From contig JAPPMC010000311.1 in assembly GCA_028819235.1 (NCBI GenBank), forward strand, positions 48,310 through 112,309: 64,000 nucleotides of DNA. Reading direction: 5' to 3'. The stretch is from Bryobacterales bacterium (GTDB taxonomy: Bacteria > Acidobacteriota > Terriglobia > Bryobacterales > UBA6623). The notes below the pieces were generated by a model, which was given only the letters and a program-made list of their open reading frames with translations, made no database searches and was not told the DNA's origin. This document shows positions 1-9,634 of the stretch, piece after piece; within the stretch, counting starts at the first letter, position 1, and each line of letters opens with the position of its first letter. Made by a program: the position numbers and the translations under genes.

Positions 1-750
1 AACGTAAACCGTACGGTCGGTACGATGCTCTCGCATGAGATCGCGAAGCGATACGCAGAGGGAGGCCTGCCGGACAACACCATCAAGATCCACTTCTCCG
101 GAAGCGCAGGGCAGAGCTTCGGGGCGTGGGCAAGCCGCGGCATGACCCTGCAGGTCCGCGGGGACGCGAACGACTACTTCGGCAAGGGACTCTCCGGAGG
201 ACGCTTGGTCATCTCGCCCCCGCCCGGGTCGACCTTCGTTTTCGAAGAGAACATCATCATCGGCAACGTCTCGTTCTACGGCGCCACCGGCGGCGAGGCG
301 TTCGTCAACGGGATGGCGGGCGAGCGCTTCTGCATCCGCAACTCCGGGGCCACAGTAGTCGTGGAGGGCGTGGGCGACCACGGGTGCGAGTACATGACAA
401 ACGGCCACGCGGTCATCCTCGGCGAATGCGGCCGCAACTTCGCGGCTGGGATGTCCGGCGGAATCGCCTATGTCTTGGACGAACGAGGCGACTTCGAGAC
501 GCGCTGCCTGCAGAACGCGGATGTCGACATTGACCCTCTCGATGCGGAGGACAGGGAGTTTGTTAGGCGGCTGCTGGGACGGCACGTCCGGTATACGCGC
601 AGCCCAAAGGCCGTGTGGGTGCTCGAACACTGGGACTCCATGAGCAGCCTCTTCAAGAGGGTCTTCCCGCGAGAGCTGCGCCGTGCGCTCCGCGAGCGTG
701 CGACGAGCCAAGCGGCCCAAGCAGATGCGCCTTCCGGGCGGCGCGCCTAA
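1..750 (+). CDS. gltB: Glutamate synthase large subunit, C-terminal part (5' truncated by window edge)
   Basis: The frame is open from base 1 and gives 249 residues beginning [13 protein letters not shown], so the start lies outside the window and the ATG at 25 is internal. The visible part is the glycine-rich GXGXG beta-helix domain that ends the large subunit of glutamate synthase, with repeats such as [22 protein letters not shown] and [13 protein letters not shown]. In the full enzyme this domain is structural and sits behind the FMN synthase domain; the enzyme makes glutamate from glutamine and 2-oxoglutarate in the cytoplasm. The glutaminase and FMN domains are not visible. Its TAA stop interlocks with the stop of asnS on the other strand (CTAA at 747-750). 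Confidence 0.93.
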   Translation, partial: NVNRTVGTMLSHEIAKRYAEGGLPDNTIKIHFSGSAGQSFGAWASRGMTLQVRGDANDYFGKGLSGGRLVISPPPGSTFVFEENIIIGNVSFYGATGGEAFVNGMAGERFCIRNSGATVVVEGVGDHGCEYMTNGHAVILGECGRNFAAGMSGGIAYVLDERGDFETRCLQNADVDIDPLDAEDREFVRRLLGRHVRYTRSPKAVWVLEHWDSMSSLFKRVFPRELRRALRERATSQAAQADAPSGRRA

Positions 751-2147
751 TAGTCGGCGTTTCCCGGCGTGCGCGGAAACGGTATCACATCGCGCACATT
801 GGCCATTCCCGTCACATAGCTGATCGTGCGCTCGAACCCGAGACCGAAGCCGGCGTGGGGAACGGTCCCGTAGCGCCGCAGGTCCCGGTACCACCCGTAT
901 GGCTGCGGCTCGATCCCGCACTCGGCCATTCGCCGGTCCAGAACCTCCAATCGCTCCTCACGCTGGCTGCCGCCGATGATCTCGCCGATCCCGGGCGCCA
1001 GCACGTCCATAGCGGCCACTGTTTCGCCACCGTCGTCGACGCGCATGTAGAACGGCTTGATCCCCTTGGGATAGTTCGTGACGACCACCGGGCCCTTGAC
1101 GTGCCTCTCAGTCAAGAATCGCTCGTGCTCAGAGTGCAGGTCGGCACCCCAGGAGACCTCGAATTCGAACCTGCGGCCGGAACGCTGGAGAATCCTGACG
1201 GCGTCAGTGTAGGTCAGCCGCTCGAAGGGCTTGTCCACGACGGCCTGCAACCGCGCGACCGCCCCCCTGTGGATGCGCTTGTCGAAGAACTCCATGTCAT
1301 CGGGGCGCCGCTCGAGGACAGCCCGGAAGAGGTGCTTGAGCAGGGCCTCGGCCAAGTCCGCGTTCGCACTTAGGTCCGCAAAGGCCATCTCCGGCTCGAT
1401 CATCCAGAACTCCGCCAAGTGCCGGCTCGTGTTGGAATTCTCCGCACGGAACGTGGGGCCGAAGGTGTACACCCGGCTCAGCGCCTGGCAATAGGCTTCA
1501 ACGTTGAGCTGGCCCGAGACCGTGAGGAAGGCCTCGCGTCCGAAGAAGTCCCGGGAATAGTCCGGCTCGCCGCCAGCCGTCATAGGAAGGCGCGAGAGGT
1601 CCAATGTGCTGACGCGGAACAGCTCGCCGGCACCCTCAGTGTCCGATGCCGTGATGATCGGCGTGTGGATCCAGAGATAGCCGTTCTGGTCGAAGAACTC
1701 GTGCACTGCCAGCGCCAAGCAGTGGCGCACCCGGGCCACTGCGCCGAACGTGTTAGTCCGCGGCCGCAGGTGGGCGACTTCGCGCAGAAACTCGAAACTG
1801 TGGCGCTTCGGTGAGATCGGGTACGTGTCGGGTTGCTCGACGCGGCCCAGCACGATCAGCTCCTCGGCGCGCAGCTCCACACGCTGCCCCCGGCCGGGCG
1901 AATCGACGAGCGTTCCCGACACCGACACCGAGCAGCCGGGGCCGGCATGGAGGACCTCGGTGCTGTAGTTGGGAAGCGCCTTGTCCGCCACCACCTGCAG
2001 GGCAGCGAAGCAGGAGCCATCGGAGACTTGCAGGAACGAGAAGCCCGCCTTGGAGTCCCGGCGAGTTCGGACCCAGCCCTTCACGCGCACTCGGGACTCA
2101 ACTGCCACCGTTCCCGCGAGCACGTCGGCAATAGGACGTTCAGGCAT
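747..2147 (-). CDS. asnS: Asparaginyl-tRNA synthetase
   Basis: Class IIb aminoacyl-tRNA synthetase charging tRNA-Asn with asparagine. The product is 466 residues, the usual AsnRS length. An N-terminal OB-fold anticodon-binding domain ([20 protein letters not shown]) is followed by the catalytic core with class II motif 2 ([20 protein letters not shown]) and motif 3 ([16 protein letters not shown]). [11 protein letters not shown] separates AsnRS from AspRS. The ATG at 2147 (MPERPIADV) is chosen; the frame stays open for 50 codons upstream, but that extension is low-complexity and would cross into ddl. TAGACA two bases before the ATG resembles a -10 hexamer but is too close to be convincing. 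It is divergent from ddl. Confidence 0.96.
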   Translation of the reverse strand: MPERPIADVLAGTVAVESRVRVKGWVRTRRDSKAGFSFLQVSDGSCFAALQVVADKALPNYSTEVLHAGPGCSVSVSGTLVDSPGRGQRVELRAEELIVLGRVEQPDTYPISPKRHSFEFLREVAHLRPRTNTFGAVARVRHCLALAVHEFFDQNGYLWIHTPIITASDTEGAGELFRVSTLDLSRLPMTAGGEPDYSRDFFGREAFLTVSGQLNVEAYCQALSRVYTFGPTFRAENSNTSRHLAEFWMIEPEMAFADLSANADLAEALLKHLFRAVLERRPDDMEFFDKRIHRGAVARLQAVVDKPFERLTYTDAVRILQRSGRRFEFEVSWGADLHSEHERFLTERHVKGPVVVTNYPKGIKPFYMRVDDGGETVAAMDVLAPGIGEIIGGSQREERLEVLDRRMAECGIEPQPYGWYRDLRRYGTVPHAGFGLGFERTISYVTGMANVRDVIPFPRTPGNADY

Positions 2148-2240
2148 ACTGTCTAGTTTGAAGCACCGCTCACCGCCACAGCGAGGAAGACGGTTGAAGG
2201 GATCTGCGCCTCGTCCCGGCGGGGACCTTCCGGTACGCTG

Positions 2241-3296
2241 ATGGCCGCGCAACGAACACGAGTCGCGATCCTTTTCGGAGGCCGCTCCGCCGAGCACGAT
2301 GTGTCAGTGCGGTCGGCGGCCTCGATAGTTTCCGCACTCCCGCCCGACGCCTTCGAGGCCGTTCCGGTGGCCATTTCCCGCTCCGGGCGGTGGATCCAAC
2401 CTAGCGAGGCAGTCCGGCTGCTGCCACCCGATGCCGCCGTCCGCTGCGGACTCGGCGATGTCAAGCTGCGTCCCGAGCCCGGCCGCTCCAGCGGCTTCGA
2501 CGTAGTCTTCCCAGCCCTGCACGGGCCATACGGGGAAGACGGACGCCTGCAGGGGCTGCTGGACTTGGCCGACGTGCCCTATGTGGGATGCGGCGTGCTG
2601 GGCTCTGCTTGCGGAATGGACAAGGACGTCATGAAGCGCCTGTTCCTCTCCCACGGCATTCCCACCCTGCCCCACATTACCGTGCGGTGGGCGGATGCCG
2701 AGGCGAAGCTGCCCGAGGTGGAGAAAGCGATCGGCTATCCGGCGTTCGTCAAGCCCGCAAATCTTGGCTCGTCAGTCGGCATCAGGCGGGCTGCAGACCG
2801 GGCCAATTTGGAGCAGGCCCTAGCCCACGCCGGCCAGTTCGACGACAAGCTGATCGTCGAGCCCGCCGTGGATGCCAGAGAGATAGAGTGCGGCGTGCTC
2901 GGCCTTGACCCACCAAGGGCGTCCGTGCCAGGGGAGATCGTCACGCACAAGGGCTTTTACGACTACGAGACCAAGTACCTTACAGACTCCGCGGAGCTTC
3001 ACGTTCCGGCTGCGATCCCGCCGGCCACGACGCGGGCAATCCGAGAACTCTCGGTTAAGGCCTTTCGCGCCATCGGCTGCGACGGCCTAGCGCGGGTCGA
3101 TTTCTTTTTGGACACAGAGAGCGGGGAGCCGCTGGTCAATGAGGTGAACACGATGCCCGGCTTCACCTCCATCAGCATGTACCCGAGGATGTGGGACGCG
3201 AGCGGTGTTCCCTTCCCTGAACTGATCGCGCGCCTGATCGAGTGCGCCGTCGTCCGCCATCGGCGCAACCAGCGGCTGCGTGTCGACCGGGCCTGA
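2241..3296 (+). CDS. ddl: D-alanine--D-alanine ligase
   Basis: ATP-grasp ligase making D-Ala-D-Ala for peptidoglycan precursors in the cytoplasm; 351 residues, typical of the family. The N-terminal signature [16 protein letters not shown] lies at residues 11-26. The ATP-grasp part shows [13 protein letters not shown], and the C-terminal metal and substrate segment is [17 protein letters not shown]. The central DYETKY (YDYETKYL) segment, shared by Ddl of VanA-like and DdlB-like types, is present. It is divergent from asnS with 93 bases between the starts and convergent with the TPR gene downstream. No other cell-wall gene adjoins it; the rod-shape operon lies 40 kb away. Confidence 0.96.
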   Translation: MAAQRTRVAILFGGRSAEHDVSVRSAASIVSALPPDAFEAVPVAISRSGRWIQPSEAVRLLPPDAAVRCGLGDVKLRPEPGRSSGFDVVFPALHGPYGEDGRLQGLLDLADVPYVGCGVLGSACGMDKDVMKRLFLSHGIPTLPHITVRWADAEAKLPEVEKAIGYPAFVKPANLGSSVGIRRAADRANLEQALAHAGQFDDKLIVEPAVDAREIECGVLGLDPPRASVPGEIVTHKGFYDYETKYLTDSAELHVPAAIPPATTRAIRELSVKAFRAIGCDGLARVDFFLDTESGEPLVNEVNTMPGFTSISMYPRMWDASGVPFPELIARLIECAVVRHRRNQRLRVDRA

Positions 3297-3352
3297 AGCG
3301 TCACCGGGCAGGGGAAGCCAGCGCGCCGGCGCAAGCTGACGACCACGGTATC

Positions 3353-3369
3353 GCGGCGGCGGCCGCCGC
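3353..3369. terminator. GC hairpin between convergent ddl and TPR genes
   Basis: GCGGCGGC at 3353-3360 pairs perfectly with GCCGCCGC at 3362-3369, with one base between, so the real loop must open a few pairs. It lies in the 72-base gap between the stops of the two convergent genes and could act on either strand. No U-tract follows on either side, so intrinsic termination is uncertain. Confidence 0.3.
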
Positions 3370-4652
3370 TATCGACCGGGCAGCTCCGCCCCCTGCGCGG
3401 TGACGGGATCGTTCGCCACCCCCAAAGCAACCTGCGGCCGGCTCGACTGGCGCAATTCCATGAATCGGCCTAGAGCCTCCCGGGCCTCGGCTTCGCGCCC
3501 CATCAGGCGCAGCGCCTGGGCCATGCGGTAGTGGGAGACCTCGTTGCTGTCGTCGATCGCTATCGCTGCCTCGAGGTGTTCGATCGCCCGTTCCGGCTCG
3601 CGCAGGCTCGTCAGGACGCCGCCCAAGGCGATCCGCGCCTGCTCGAACTCGGGATAGAAGCCGATTGCCTGGGCGAAGAGCTCGCGGGCGCGGTCCAGCT
3701 GGCCGCGCTTGCGGTAGATCTCTCCCAGCTCGTAAGCCGCGTTCGCATTGGAGGGATCCGCTTGGAGCTCGACGCCGAACTCGCGAATGGCCTGCTCCAG
3801 GGATTCCGGATTCGAGGAGTCCCGCAAGAGCGTGCGTCCCATGCGGTAGTGGATTCCCCGCTGGCCCGGATTGGCCCGCAGCGCCCGGCGGTACTCGGCC
3901 AACGCCTGCTCCACCTTTCCCTCGCTCTCGTACGCCTCGCCCAGAGCCTGGCTGGTCCATACAGAGCCGGGTGCAACTGTCGAGAGCTTGTTGACCATCA
4001 CGAAGGCCAGATGCCCCAGGACGCGCCCGGCGTGGTAAAGCACTTCCGGATCCTCCGGGTACAGCTGAGCAAGCCGCAGGGCCGTCTCCGCGGCTTCGCG
4101 GTCGCGCCCGAGTCCGCTGTAGGACCGCTGCAGCTGCAGACCTGACAGTCGGCGCAGTGCCGGATCTGCCGTGGCGTGAAAGGCCCGCTCCAGATCGCGC
4201 AGCGCCTCGGCGAACTGGCCGGTCTCGCTGAGAGAAGCGGCCAGCAGCGTCGCGACTCCCGGAAGCTCCGGCTTCAGCTCCACGGCCCTCCGAAGCACCG
4301 GAATCGCGTCGTCAAACCTCGCCTGCTGGAAGTAGGAGAACCCGAGGCTTGCCAGAACTTCCGGGATGTCCGGGCCGAGTTCGACCGCTCTTTCCAGAGC
4401 CAAGGACGCCTCTGCGTAGCGGTTCTCCACGATCGCACGCTGCCCGCGCTCGAAGAGCGAGCCGAGGTCGGCCGACGCCTCCTGCTGCGCAGCGCACGGC
4501 AACGCTGCCAGCAGCACCGCCAGTGCGGCCACAGGTCTGCTCCGGGGGACGGGGCCGACCGCAAGTTTGGACGGCCCACTCACTGGCGGGTCGGGCTGAC
4601 GCGCGAACTGGCCTGAACCCGTGCGCGGCCAGTGACCCCCAGGCAGGTTCAA
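3369..4652 (-). CDS. Exported tetratricopeptide-repeat protein
   Basis: A 427-residue frame made almost wholly of TPR units after an N-terminal signal peptide (RPVAALAVLLAALPCAA, then QQEAS). Repeats such as LASLGFSYFQQARFDDAIP, YRMGRTLLRDSSNPE and AYELGEIYRKRGQLDRA run through the mature protein; these fold into a helical superhelix for protein-protein contacts. The first ATG (4652) puts about 40 residues before the hydrophobic core, so a GTG at 4583 (VSGPSKLAV) is a plausible alternative start. No enzymatic domain is visible. It is convergent with ddl and follows the Oar-like receptor on the same strand, ending only 3 bases from it, but a functional link is not established. Confidence 0.8.
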   Translation of the reverse strand: MNLPGGHWPRTGSGQFARQPDPPVSGPSKLAVGPVPRSRPVAALAVLLAALPCAAQQEASADLGSLFERGQRAIVENRYAEASLALERAVELGPDIPEVLASLGFSYFQQARFDDAIPVLRRAVELKPELPGVATLLAASLSETGQFAEALRDLERAFHATADPALRRLSGLQLQRSYSGLGRDREAAETALRLAQLYPEDPEVLYHAGRVLGHLAFVMVNKLSTVAPGSVWTSQALGEAYESEGKVEQALAEYRRALRANPGQRGIHYRMGRTLLRDSSNPESLEQAIREFGVELQADPSNANAAYELGEIYRKRGQLDRARELFAQAIGFYPEFEQARIALGGVLTSLREPERAIEHLEAAIAIDDSNEVSHYRMAQALRLMGREAEAREALGRFMELRQSSRPQVALGVANDPVTAQGAELPGR

Positions 4653-4655
4653 GGA

Positions 4656-7600
4656 TTACCAGACCACCTTCAATCCAACCTGATTGATGCGAGCCGGGCG
4701 CGTGCCCGTGATCTTGCCGAAATTGGGCGAAGCGCGGTTCCTCTGGGGTGGGCTCCACTGGGCGTGGTTCCACGCGTTGAACGATTCAAACCGGACCTGG
4801 ACGCTAAGCGTTTCTGTGATCGAGAAGTTCTTGAACAGGCCGGTGTCAAAGTTATTGATCCCGGGCGCTTTCATGATGCTCCGGCCCGAGTTGCCGAGCA
4901 CGCCGCGTGCGGGCTGCTCGAACGCATCGGTGTTGAACCAGCGGTCGATCGTGCGATTCGAAGGGCTCAGCAGAGGATCGCCGACGAGGTTGGCTCGGTT
5001 CGTGCCGAACGTGTCGTTCAGCCCGCCTATATCCGCTGCCTGCACGGTCATGGGGAAGCCGTCTTGGAACGTGACGATCGCATTCACCTGCCACCCGCCC
5101 AAGATGTGATTGGCTACGGCCGGCAGGTTCGAGAGCAGCTTCCTGCCGCGGCCCACCGGCAGCTCGTAGACGAAGCTTGTGACCAGCCGATGGTCCACGT
5201 TGAAGTCGGAGAGCCCGTAGTCGCGCCGCCAATCGTGGTTGTCCAAGAAGCCCTGCCAGCCGGCCACGGCCCCGCCGACGCCAATGCCGGCTGCCGCGGA
5301 CTTGCTGTCAAGGCTCTTCGACCAAGTGTAGGCTGTCGTGAAGATCATCGAGCTGGTGCGCCGCTCAAACTTGAAGTTGAACGCGTTGTAGCTTGAAATG
5401 CCGCTCCAGTCGCTGTCGATGTAAACCCCGAAGTTGGGGAACGGCTTGCGCGTCGGCACCGGGCAGTCCCGCAGGCCCTCGTTGCCGGAAGTGCCGCAGA
5501 AGCCGGGATCCTGCATCTGCAGGGCTTGGGCGATGTTGCGCCGCATCAGTAGGGCCGTGCCCTTCGTGCCGACATAGCTGAAGTCGATCTTCGAGTACTG
5601 GTCCAAGGCGCGCTGGATGCCGAACGTCCACTGGGTCACGTACGGATTGCGCGGCTCCGGTGACATGCTGACCGCCAGGAAGGTATTGAAGGCGGGATCG
5701 GCGGGATCGCCGCTGCGGATCGCTGGAAACATTTGGTCGGTCGAGCGCAGCGCGCCGCCGGGACCCTCCCCGTTGCCGATCGTCTGCTGATAGAGGCCGC
5801 GGCTGACATAGGGGTAGATGTCGGACGCTCCGTCGATCTCGCGTCCCTCGGCTGAGTCGAAGAAGACACCGAAACCGCCGCGGATGACAGTCTTCTCGTC
5901 GTCGAACGGACGGATCGCAAAGCCGAAGCGGGGCGCGAAAACGCGCCGCGAGCCGGGATAGGGGTTGCGACTGCCCGCGAACCGATAGTAGGACTGGTCG
6001 CCGACGATCCCAGAGTCGACCAGATTCTGGTCGGCTACAAGCAACCCTCCGGTCGGATTCGAAAGGTCGCGCCATCCCATCCGGTCGTTGGTCTCGTTTG
6101 GCGTGGTGCGGAAGTCGTAACGCAGGCCGAGATTGAGCGTCAGGCGCGAGTTGACCTTCCAGTCGTCCTGGAAGTACGGGGCGAAGTACAGGAAGTTGAA
6201 ATCGCGGGGGTTGCCGGCTTGGTCACCCACCGCGAATCCCCCGGGCTGGAACACGCTGGCGTTGTTGTAGTAGCCCAGCAGCATGTCCGCGACAGCGTGG
6301 TCCCAATTCTGGTTCCCGCTGAAGAAACCGCTGAACGTGAATTGGCCCAAGAAGTCGTTGGCCAAGTCGCGCTGCAGGGACCACTGGCGGAAATTGGCCC
6401 CGAACTTGAACGTATGGCTACCCCGGATCCACGTCGTGCCGTTTGAGATGTCCCACATCGGCTGGTTGCTGGCCTGATAGTCGTTCACGGCGCTGCCGCC
6501 TCCCGAGAGGCCCGCACCGTTGCCGCCGAAGCCCACGCCCGGGTAGGACCGCTGCTCCTCGTTGAGCCCCTGGAACACGCCACTCAGCGCGAGCGTGTCG
6601 ATGTCGGCCTGGTCGGCCAAGGCGCTGTGCTGGTTGGCCAGCGCCCGCACGTACCCGAAGCGGAACTCGTTGATGAGGTTGGGGCCAAACAAGCCCGTGT
6701 GCGAGACCTGCCAGTTCTCGGTCTCCTGGACGAAGAAGACATCCCCCAATTCGGTGGTGTTTCCCAAGGTGATGGCGGTGTAGTCCGTTCGCGTGTAGCG
6801 CCCGAAGAGGTTTCCCCACGACCCGAGGTTCTGGTCGACGCGGAAGGTGTACTGGTCGGTGTCGGTCGGAATCGAACGCTGGCGTAGGTAGTTCCCTCGG
6901 TCCGAGCTTGCGTTCGGGGCCGGGATGAATTTCTGGACGGTCAGACTGGCGAGCCGAGAGTAGCGGCTCTTTGGGACGCGGTTGTCCGGGAACGGGACCG
7001 TCGGAGCTCCAACCGGACCGCTCAGGGGGTCGAGAACCGGTTGGGGGTTGGCTGCGCGGCCGGGCCCCTGATACCCGGTGAAGACGCCGTCGAGCTGGTC
7101 CGGGGTGGGAACGTTCAGGAAGCCCAGCGCCGCCCTGCGCGTCCGGCGGCCCTCGAAGTTGCCGAGCCAGAATGTCCGGTTCTTAACAGCCGGGCCGCCG
7201 GCCACAAACCCGAACTGGTTCTGCCGCAGCGGATTCTTCTCGCGGCCGGCAAGGTTGTTGAAGAACGTGCTGGCGTCCAGCGCGTCGTTGCGCAGGAAGT
7301 GGAAGAGTGTCCCGTGCAGTTCGTTCGTCCCGGTCTTGCTCACGATGTTGACCTGATTGGCGCTGAATCCGTACTCCGCCGAGTACGTCGCCGTCTGCTC
7401 CTTGAATTCCTGGATAGCGTCGATCGACAGGATTGCGGCCGGCGTGCCGAGGGCCGTGTCCGTGTTCGAAGTGCCGTCAAGGAGGTAGTTGTTGGAAGTG
7501 GGCCTGGCGCCGTTGATGCTGATGGCCCCGCCTGCGTCCCTTCGCATGGAGCTCTGCTCGCCCCGGGTCTCGACCGCCCCGTTGCCGAGGAAGAGCAACT

Positions 7601-8075
7601 GCAGGAAACTGCGCCCGTTGAGCGGCAGCTGCGTGACTTGTCGCTGGCTCACGATGTGACCGACGGCGGCCGTCTCGGTGTCGATCGCGGCCACGACGCC
7701 GGCAACTTCGATCGTCTCGGTAACCTCGCCGATCACCATGTCGAAGTCGACCCGGAGCGTCTGGTTGACATTGAGGACAACATCCGTCCGGCGGGCCTGC
7801 TGGAAGCCTTCGGTATTGGCCTGAACGGTGTAGATGCCCACCGGCAGGTAGGGAAACGTGTAGTCGCCACGCTCATTGGTCGAGGTCTCGCGCTGTAGGC
7901 CTGTTTCCTGGTTGGTCACCGTAACGCCGGCCCCCGGCACGACCGCCCCGGTAGCGTCCGCCACCGTCCCGTTGATCTGTCCTGTCGCCGTCTGCGCGGG
8001 CACGTGGCCCGGAACGAAGAGGAAGACCGCCAGCGACAGCGCTAGCCCAATCCACCTCCATTGCATTGAGATCAC
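4656..8075 (-). CDS. Oar-like TonB-dependent outer-membrane receptor
   Basis: About 1,139 residues. A signal peptide (WIGLALSLAVFLFVPGHVPAQ) precedes a carboxypeptidase-regulatory-like Ig fold (GQINGTVADATGAVVPGAGV, ending DVVLNVNQTLRVDF), then a plug-type region (QLPLNGRSFLQLLFL, INGARPTSNNYLLDG) and a long beta-barrel that ends in Trp (NQVGLKVVW), as outer-membrane barrels usually do. Such proteins are abundant in Acidobacteriota and are assumed to import or bind large substrates; the substrate here cannot be read. The GTG at 8075 is chosen because AAGGGGG lies 8 bases upstream; the ATG at 8066 would be 17 bases from it. The frame is open to 8159. A weak TTGCCG / ACAAAT pair lies at 8094-8121. 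Confidence 0.88.
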   Translation of the reverse strand: MISMQWRWIGLALSLAVFLFVPGHVPAQTATGQINGTVADATGAVVPGAGVTVTNQETGLQRETSTNERGDYTFPYLPVGIYTVQANTEGFQQARRTDVVLNVNQTLRVDFDMVIGEVTETIEVAGVVAAIDTETAAVGHIVSQRQVTQLPLNGRSFLQLLFLGNGAVETRGEQSSMRRDAGGAISINGARPTSNNYLLDGTSNTDTALGTPAAILSIDAIQEFKEQTATYSAEYGFSANQVNIVSKTGTNELHGTLFHFLRNDALDASTFFNNLAGREKNPLRQNQFGFVAGGPAVKNRTFWLGNFEGRRTRRAALGFLNVPTPDQLDGVFTGYQGPGRAANPQPVLDPLSGPVGAPTVPFPDNRVPKSRYSRLASLTVQKFIPAPNASSDRGNYLRQRSIPTDTDQYTFRVDQNLGSWGNLFGRYTRTDYTAITLGNTTELGDVFFVQETENWQVSHTGLFGPNLINEFRFGYVRALANQHSALADQADIDTLALSGVFQGLNEEQRSYPGVGFGGNGAGLSGGGSAVNDYQASNQPMWDISNGTTWIRGSHTFKFGANFRQWSLQRDLANDFLGQFTFSGFFSGNQNWDHAVADMLLGYYNNASVFQPGGFAVGDQAGNPRDFNFLYFAPYFQDDWKVNSRLTLNLGLRYDFRTTPNETNDRMGWRDLSNPTGGLLVADQNLVDSGIVGDQSYYRFAGSRNPYPGSRRVFAPRFGFAIRPFDDEKTVIRGGFGVFFDSAEGREIDGASDIYPYVSRGLYQQTIGNGEGPGGALRSTDQMFPAIRSGDPADPAFNTFLAVSMSPEPRNPYVTQWTFGIQRALDQYSKIDFSYVGTKGTALLMRRNIAQALQMQDPGFCGTSGNEGLRDCPVPTRKPFPNFGVYIDSDWSGISSYNAFNFKFERRTSSMIFTTAYTWSKSLDSKSAAAGIGVGGAVAGWQGFLDNHDWRRDYGLSDFNVDHRLVTSFVYELPVGRGRKLLSNLPAVANHILGGWQVNAIVTFQDGFPMTVQAADIGGLNDTFGTNRANLVGDPLLSPSNRTIDRWFNTDAFEQPARGVLGNSGRSIMKAPGINNFDTGLFKNFSITETLSVQVRFESFNAWNHAQWSPPQRNRASPNFGKITGTRPARINQVGLKVVW

Positions 8076-8083
8076 TTTGGATA

Positions 8084-8090
8084 CCCCCTT
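8084..8090 (-). promoter_or_regulatory. Strong ribosome-binding site selecting a GTG start
   Basis: On the minus strand AAGGGGG sits 8 bases before the GTG at 8075 of the Oar-like receptor. The next in-frame ATG (8066) is too far from it, which decides the start. Confidence 0.55.
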
Positions 8091-8206
8091 GGTATTTGTA
8101 AAGCCCCACCCACCTCGGCAAGACCAGCCGACTCGGTCCGGAAGGAGGGCGATTCGCAACGAACCGATTGAGAGAGTTTAGCAGACCCAGCGCACGTTGG
8201 CGACGC

Positions 8207-9634
8207 TTACGACAGTACTTCCCTCACCACTCGGCCAGCGGTGTCGGTCAGGCGGAAATGCCGGCCCTGATACTCGTAGACCAGTCGCTCATGGTCCAAG
8301 CCCAGCAGGTGCAGAATCGTCGCCTGAACGTCATGGACCGCCACGGATCCGCTGGAAGCGTTGAACCCAAACTCATCCGTAGTGCCGTGCGTGACGCCCG
8401 CCTTCAGGCCTGCCCCGGCCATCCAGATCGAGAAGCACCGGCCGTGGTGGTCGCGACCGTAGTCATCCAGCCGCATTTCTCCCTGAGCGTACGGCGTGCG
8501 CCCGAACTCCCCGGCCCAGACCACCAAGGTGTCCTCCAGCATCCCCCTCTGCTTCAAGTCCCGCAGAAGCGCTGCCGATGGCTGGTCCGTGTCCCTCGCG
8601 GACACCGGAAGCCGCCGGGGCAGTTCCTGATGGTGGTCCCAACCCCGATGATAGAGCTGCACGAAGCGCACGTTTCTCTCGGCCAAGCGCCTGGCGAGCA
8701 GGCAGTTCGCAGCATATGTGCCCGGAATCCTCGCGGCCTCTCCGTACAAGTCGTACACCCAGTCCGGTTCTCCCGATACATCCATCAGGCCGGGAACGCT
8801 CGCCTGCATGCGATAAGCCAGCTCGTACTGGTCAATCCTGGCCTCGATCTCGGGATCTCCTGAGCGACTGCTCGCCAGCCGATTCAGGGACGAGAGACCG
8901 TCCAAGAATATCCGGCGGCGGTCTCGGCTGATGCCAGGCGGATCGCTCAGGTACAGGACCGGATCGCCCCTCGGGCGCAGAGGCACACCCTGATGGCGGC
9001 TCGGAAGGAACCCGGCCCCCCAAAGGCGGGCCAAGAGCCCCTGCCCGGCCGGCCCCTCGCTGGCTACCGAGTGCAGCACGACAAACGCCGGCAGGTCCTG
9101 ATTCGCGCTGCCGAGGCCATAGTGGACCCATGCGCCCAAGCTGGGCCGTCCGGGAAGCTGGCTGCCGGTCTGGAAGAAGGTGATGGCAGGGTCGTGATTG
9201 ATCGCGTCGGTGTGAACGGCACGCAAGAGGCAGAGCTCGTCGGCGACCTCTCCCGTGAACGGAAGCAGCTCGCTGAGCTCCATCCCGCACTGGCCGCGCG
9301 GCTTGAAGGCATACGTCGAAGGCATCGCCTGATAGCTCTTCTGGTGCGCAACCATGCCGGTCACGCGCTGGCCCTTGAACACGGACTCCGGAATCTCCTC
9401 TCCCGCCCGCCTGGCGAGGACCGGCTTGGGGTCGAAGAGGTCGACGTGCGATGGCCCGCCCGACTGGAACAGGAAGATCACCCTGGCGGCCTTGCCAGGA
9501 GGCTGTGTCTCCTCGGGCAGGCCCGACGAGTCGCACGCGGCCAGCCAGTGGAGCCCTGCCGCGCCAAGGCCGTAGGCCGACCGGACGAGCAGATTCCGCC
9601 GAGACGGACCCACCGGAGTTCGCAAGCCCGTCAT
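8207..9634 (-). CDS. DUF1501 family protein with Tat-type leader (first module)
   Basis: 475 residues. The leader carries a twin arginine (SRRNLLVRSAYGLGAAG, residues 11-27), so export by Tat is likely. The DUF1501 signature follows: FLFQSGGPSHVDLFDPKP, later VVWAGEFGRTPYAQG, GRDHHGRCFSIWMAGAG and HDVQATILHLLGLDHERLVYEYQGR. The fold belongs to the alkaline phosphatase/sulfatase superfamily; the reaction is not known. Its ATG overlaps the stop of the upstream DUF1549/DUF1553 gene as ATGA (9631-9634), so the two are very likely translated together. The frame is open for 26 more codons upstream, but the ATGA overlap and the leader make 9634 the better start. A second such pair lies at 33.7-37.5 kb. 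Confidence 0.9.
   Translation of the reverse strand: MTGLRTPVGPSRRNLLVRSAYGLGAAGLHWLAACDSSGLPEETQPPGKAARVIFLFQSGGPSHVDLFDPKPVLARRAGEEIPESVFKGQRVTGMVAHQKSYQAMPSTYAFKPRGQCGMELSELLPFTGEVADELCLLRAVHTDAINHDPAITFFQTGSQLPGRPSLGAWVHYGLGSANQDLPAFVVLHSVASEGPAGQGLLARLWGAGFLPSRHQGVPLRPRGDPVLYLSDPPGISRDRRRIFLDGLSSLNRLASSRSGDPEIEARIDQYELAYRMQASVPGLMDVSGEPDWVYDLYGEAARIPGTYAANCLLARRLAERNVRFVQLYHRGWDHHQELPRRLPVSARDTDQPSAALLRDLKQRGMLEDTLVVWAGEFGRTPYAQGEMRLDDYGRDHHGRCFSIWMAGAGLKAGVTHGTTDEFGFNASSGSVAVHDVQATILHLLGLDHERLVYEYQGRHFRLTDTAGRVVREVLS

Noticed and set aside
2148-2297. 50-codon N-terminal extension of asnS
   Set aside because: The extension is Arg/Gly/Pro-rich, crosses the ddl start in antisense, and AsnRS homologues start at MPERP-like positions.
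7041-7898. Plus-strand frame of 285 codons opposite the Oar-like receptor
   Set aside because: Mirror frame of a well-supported gene, with no start signals or motifs.
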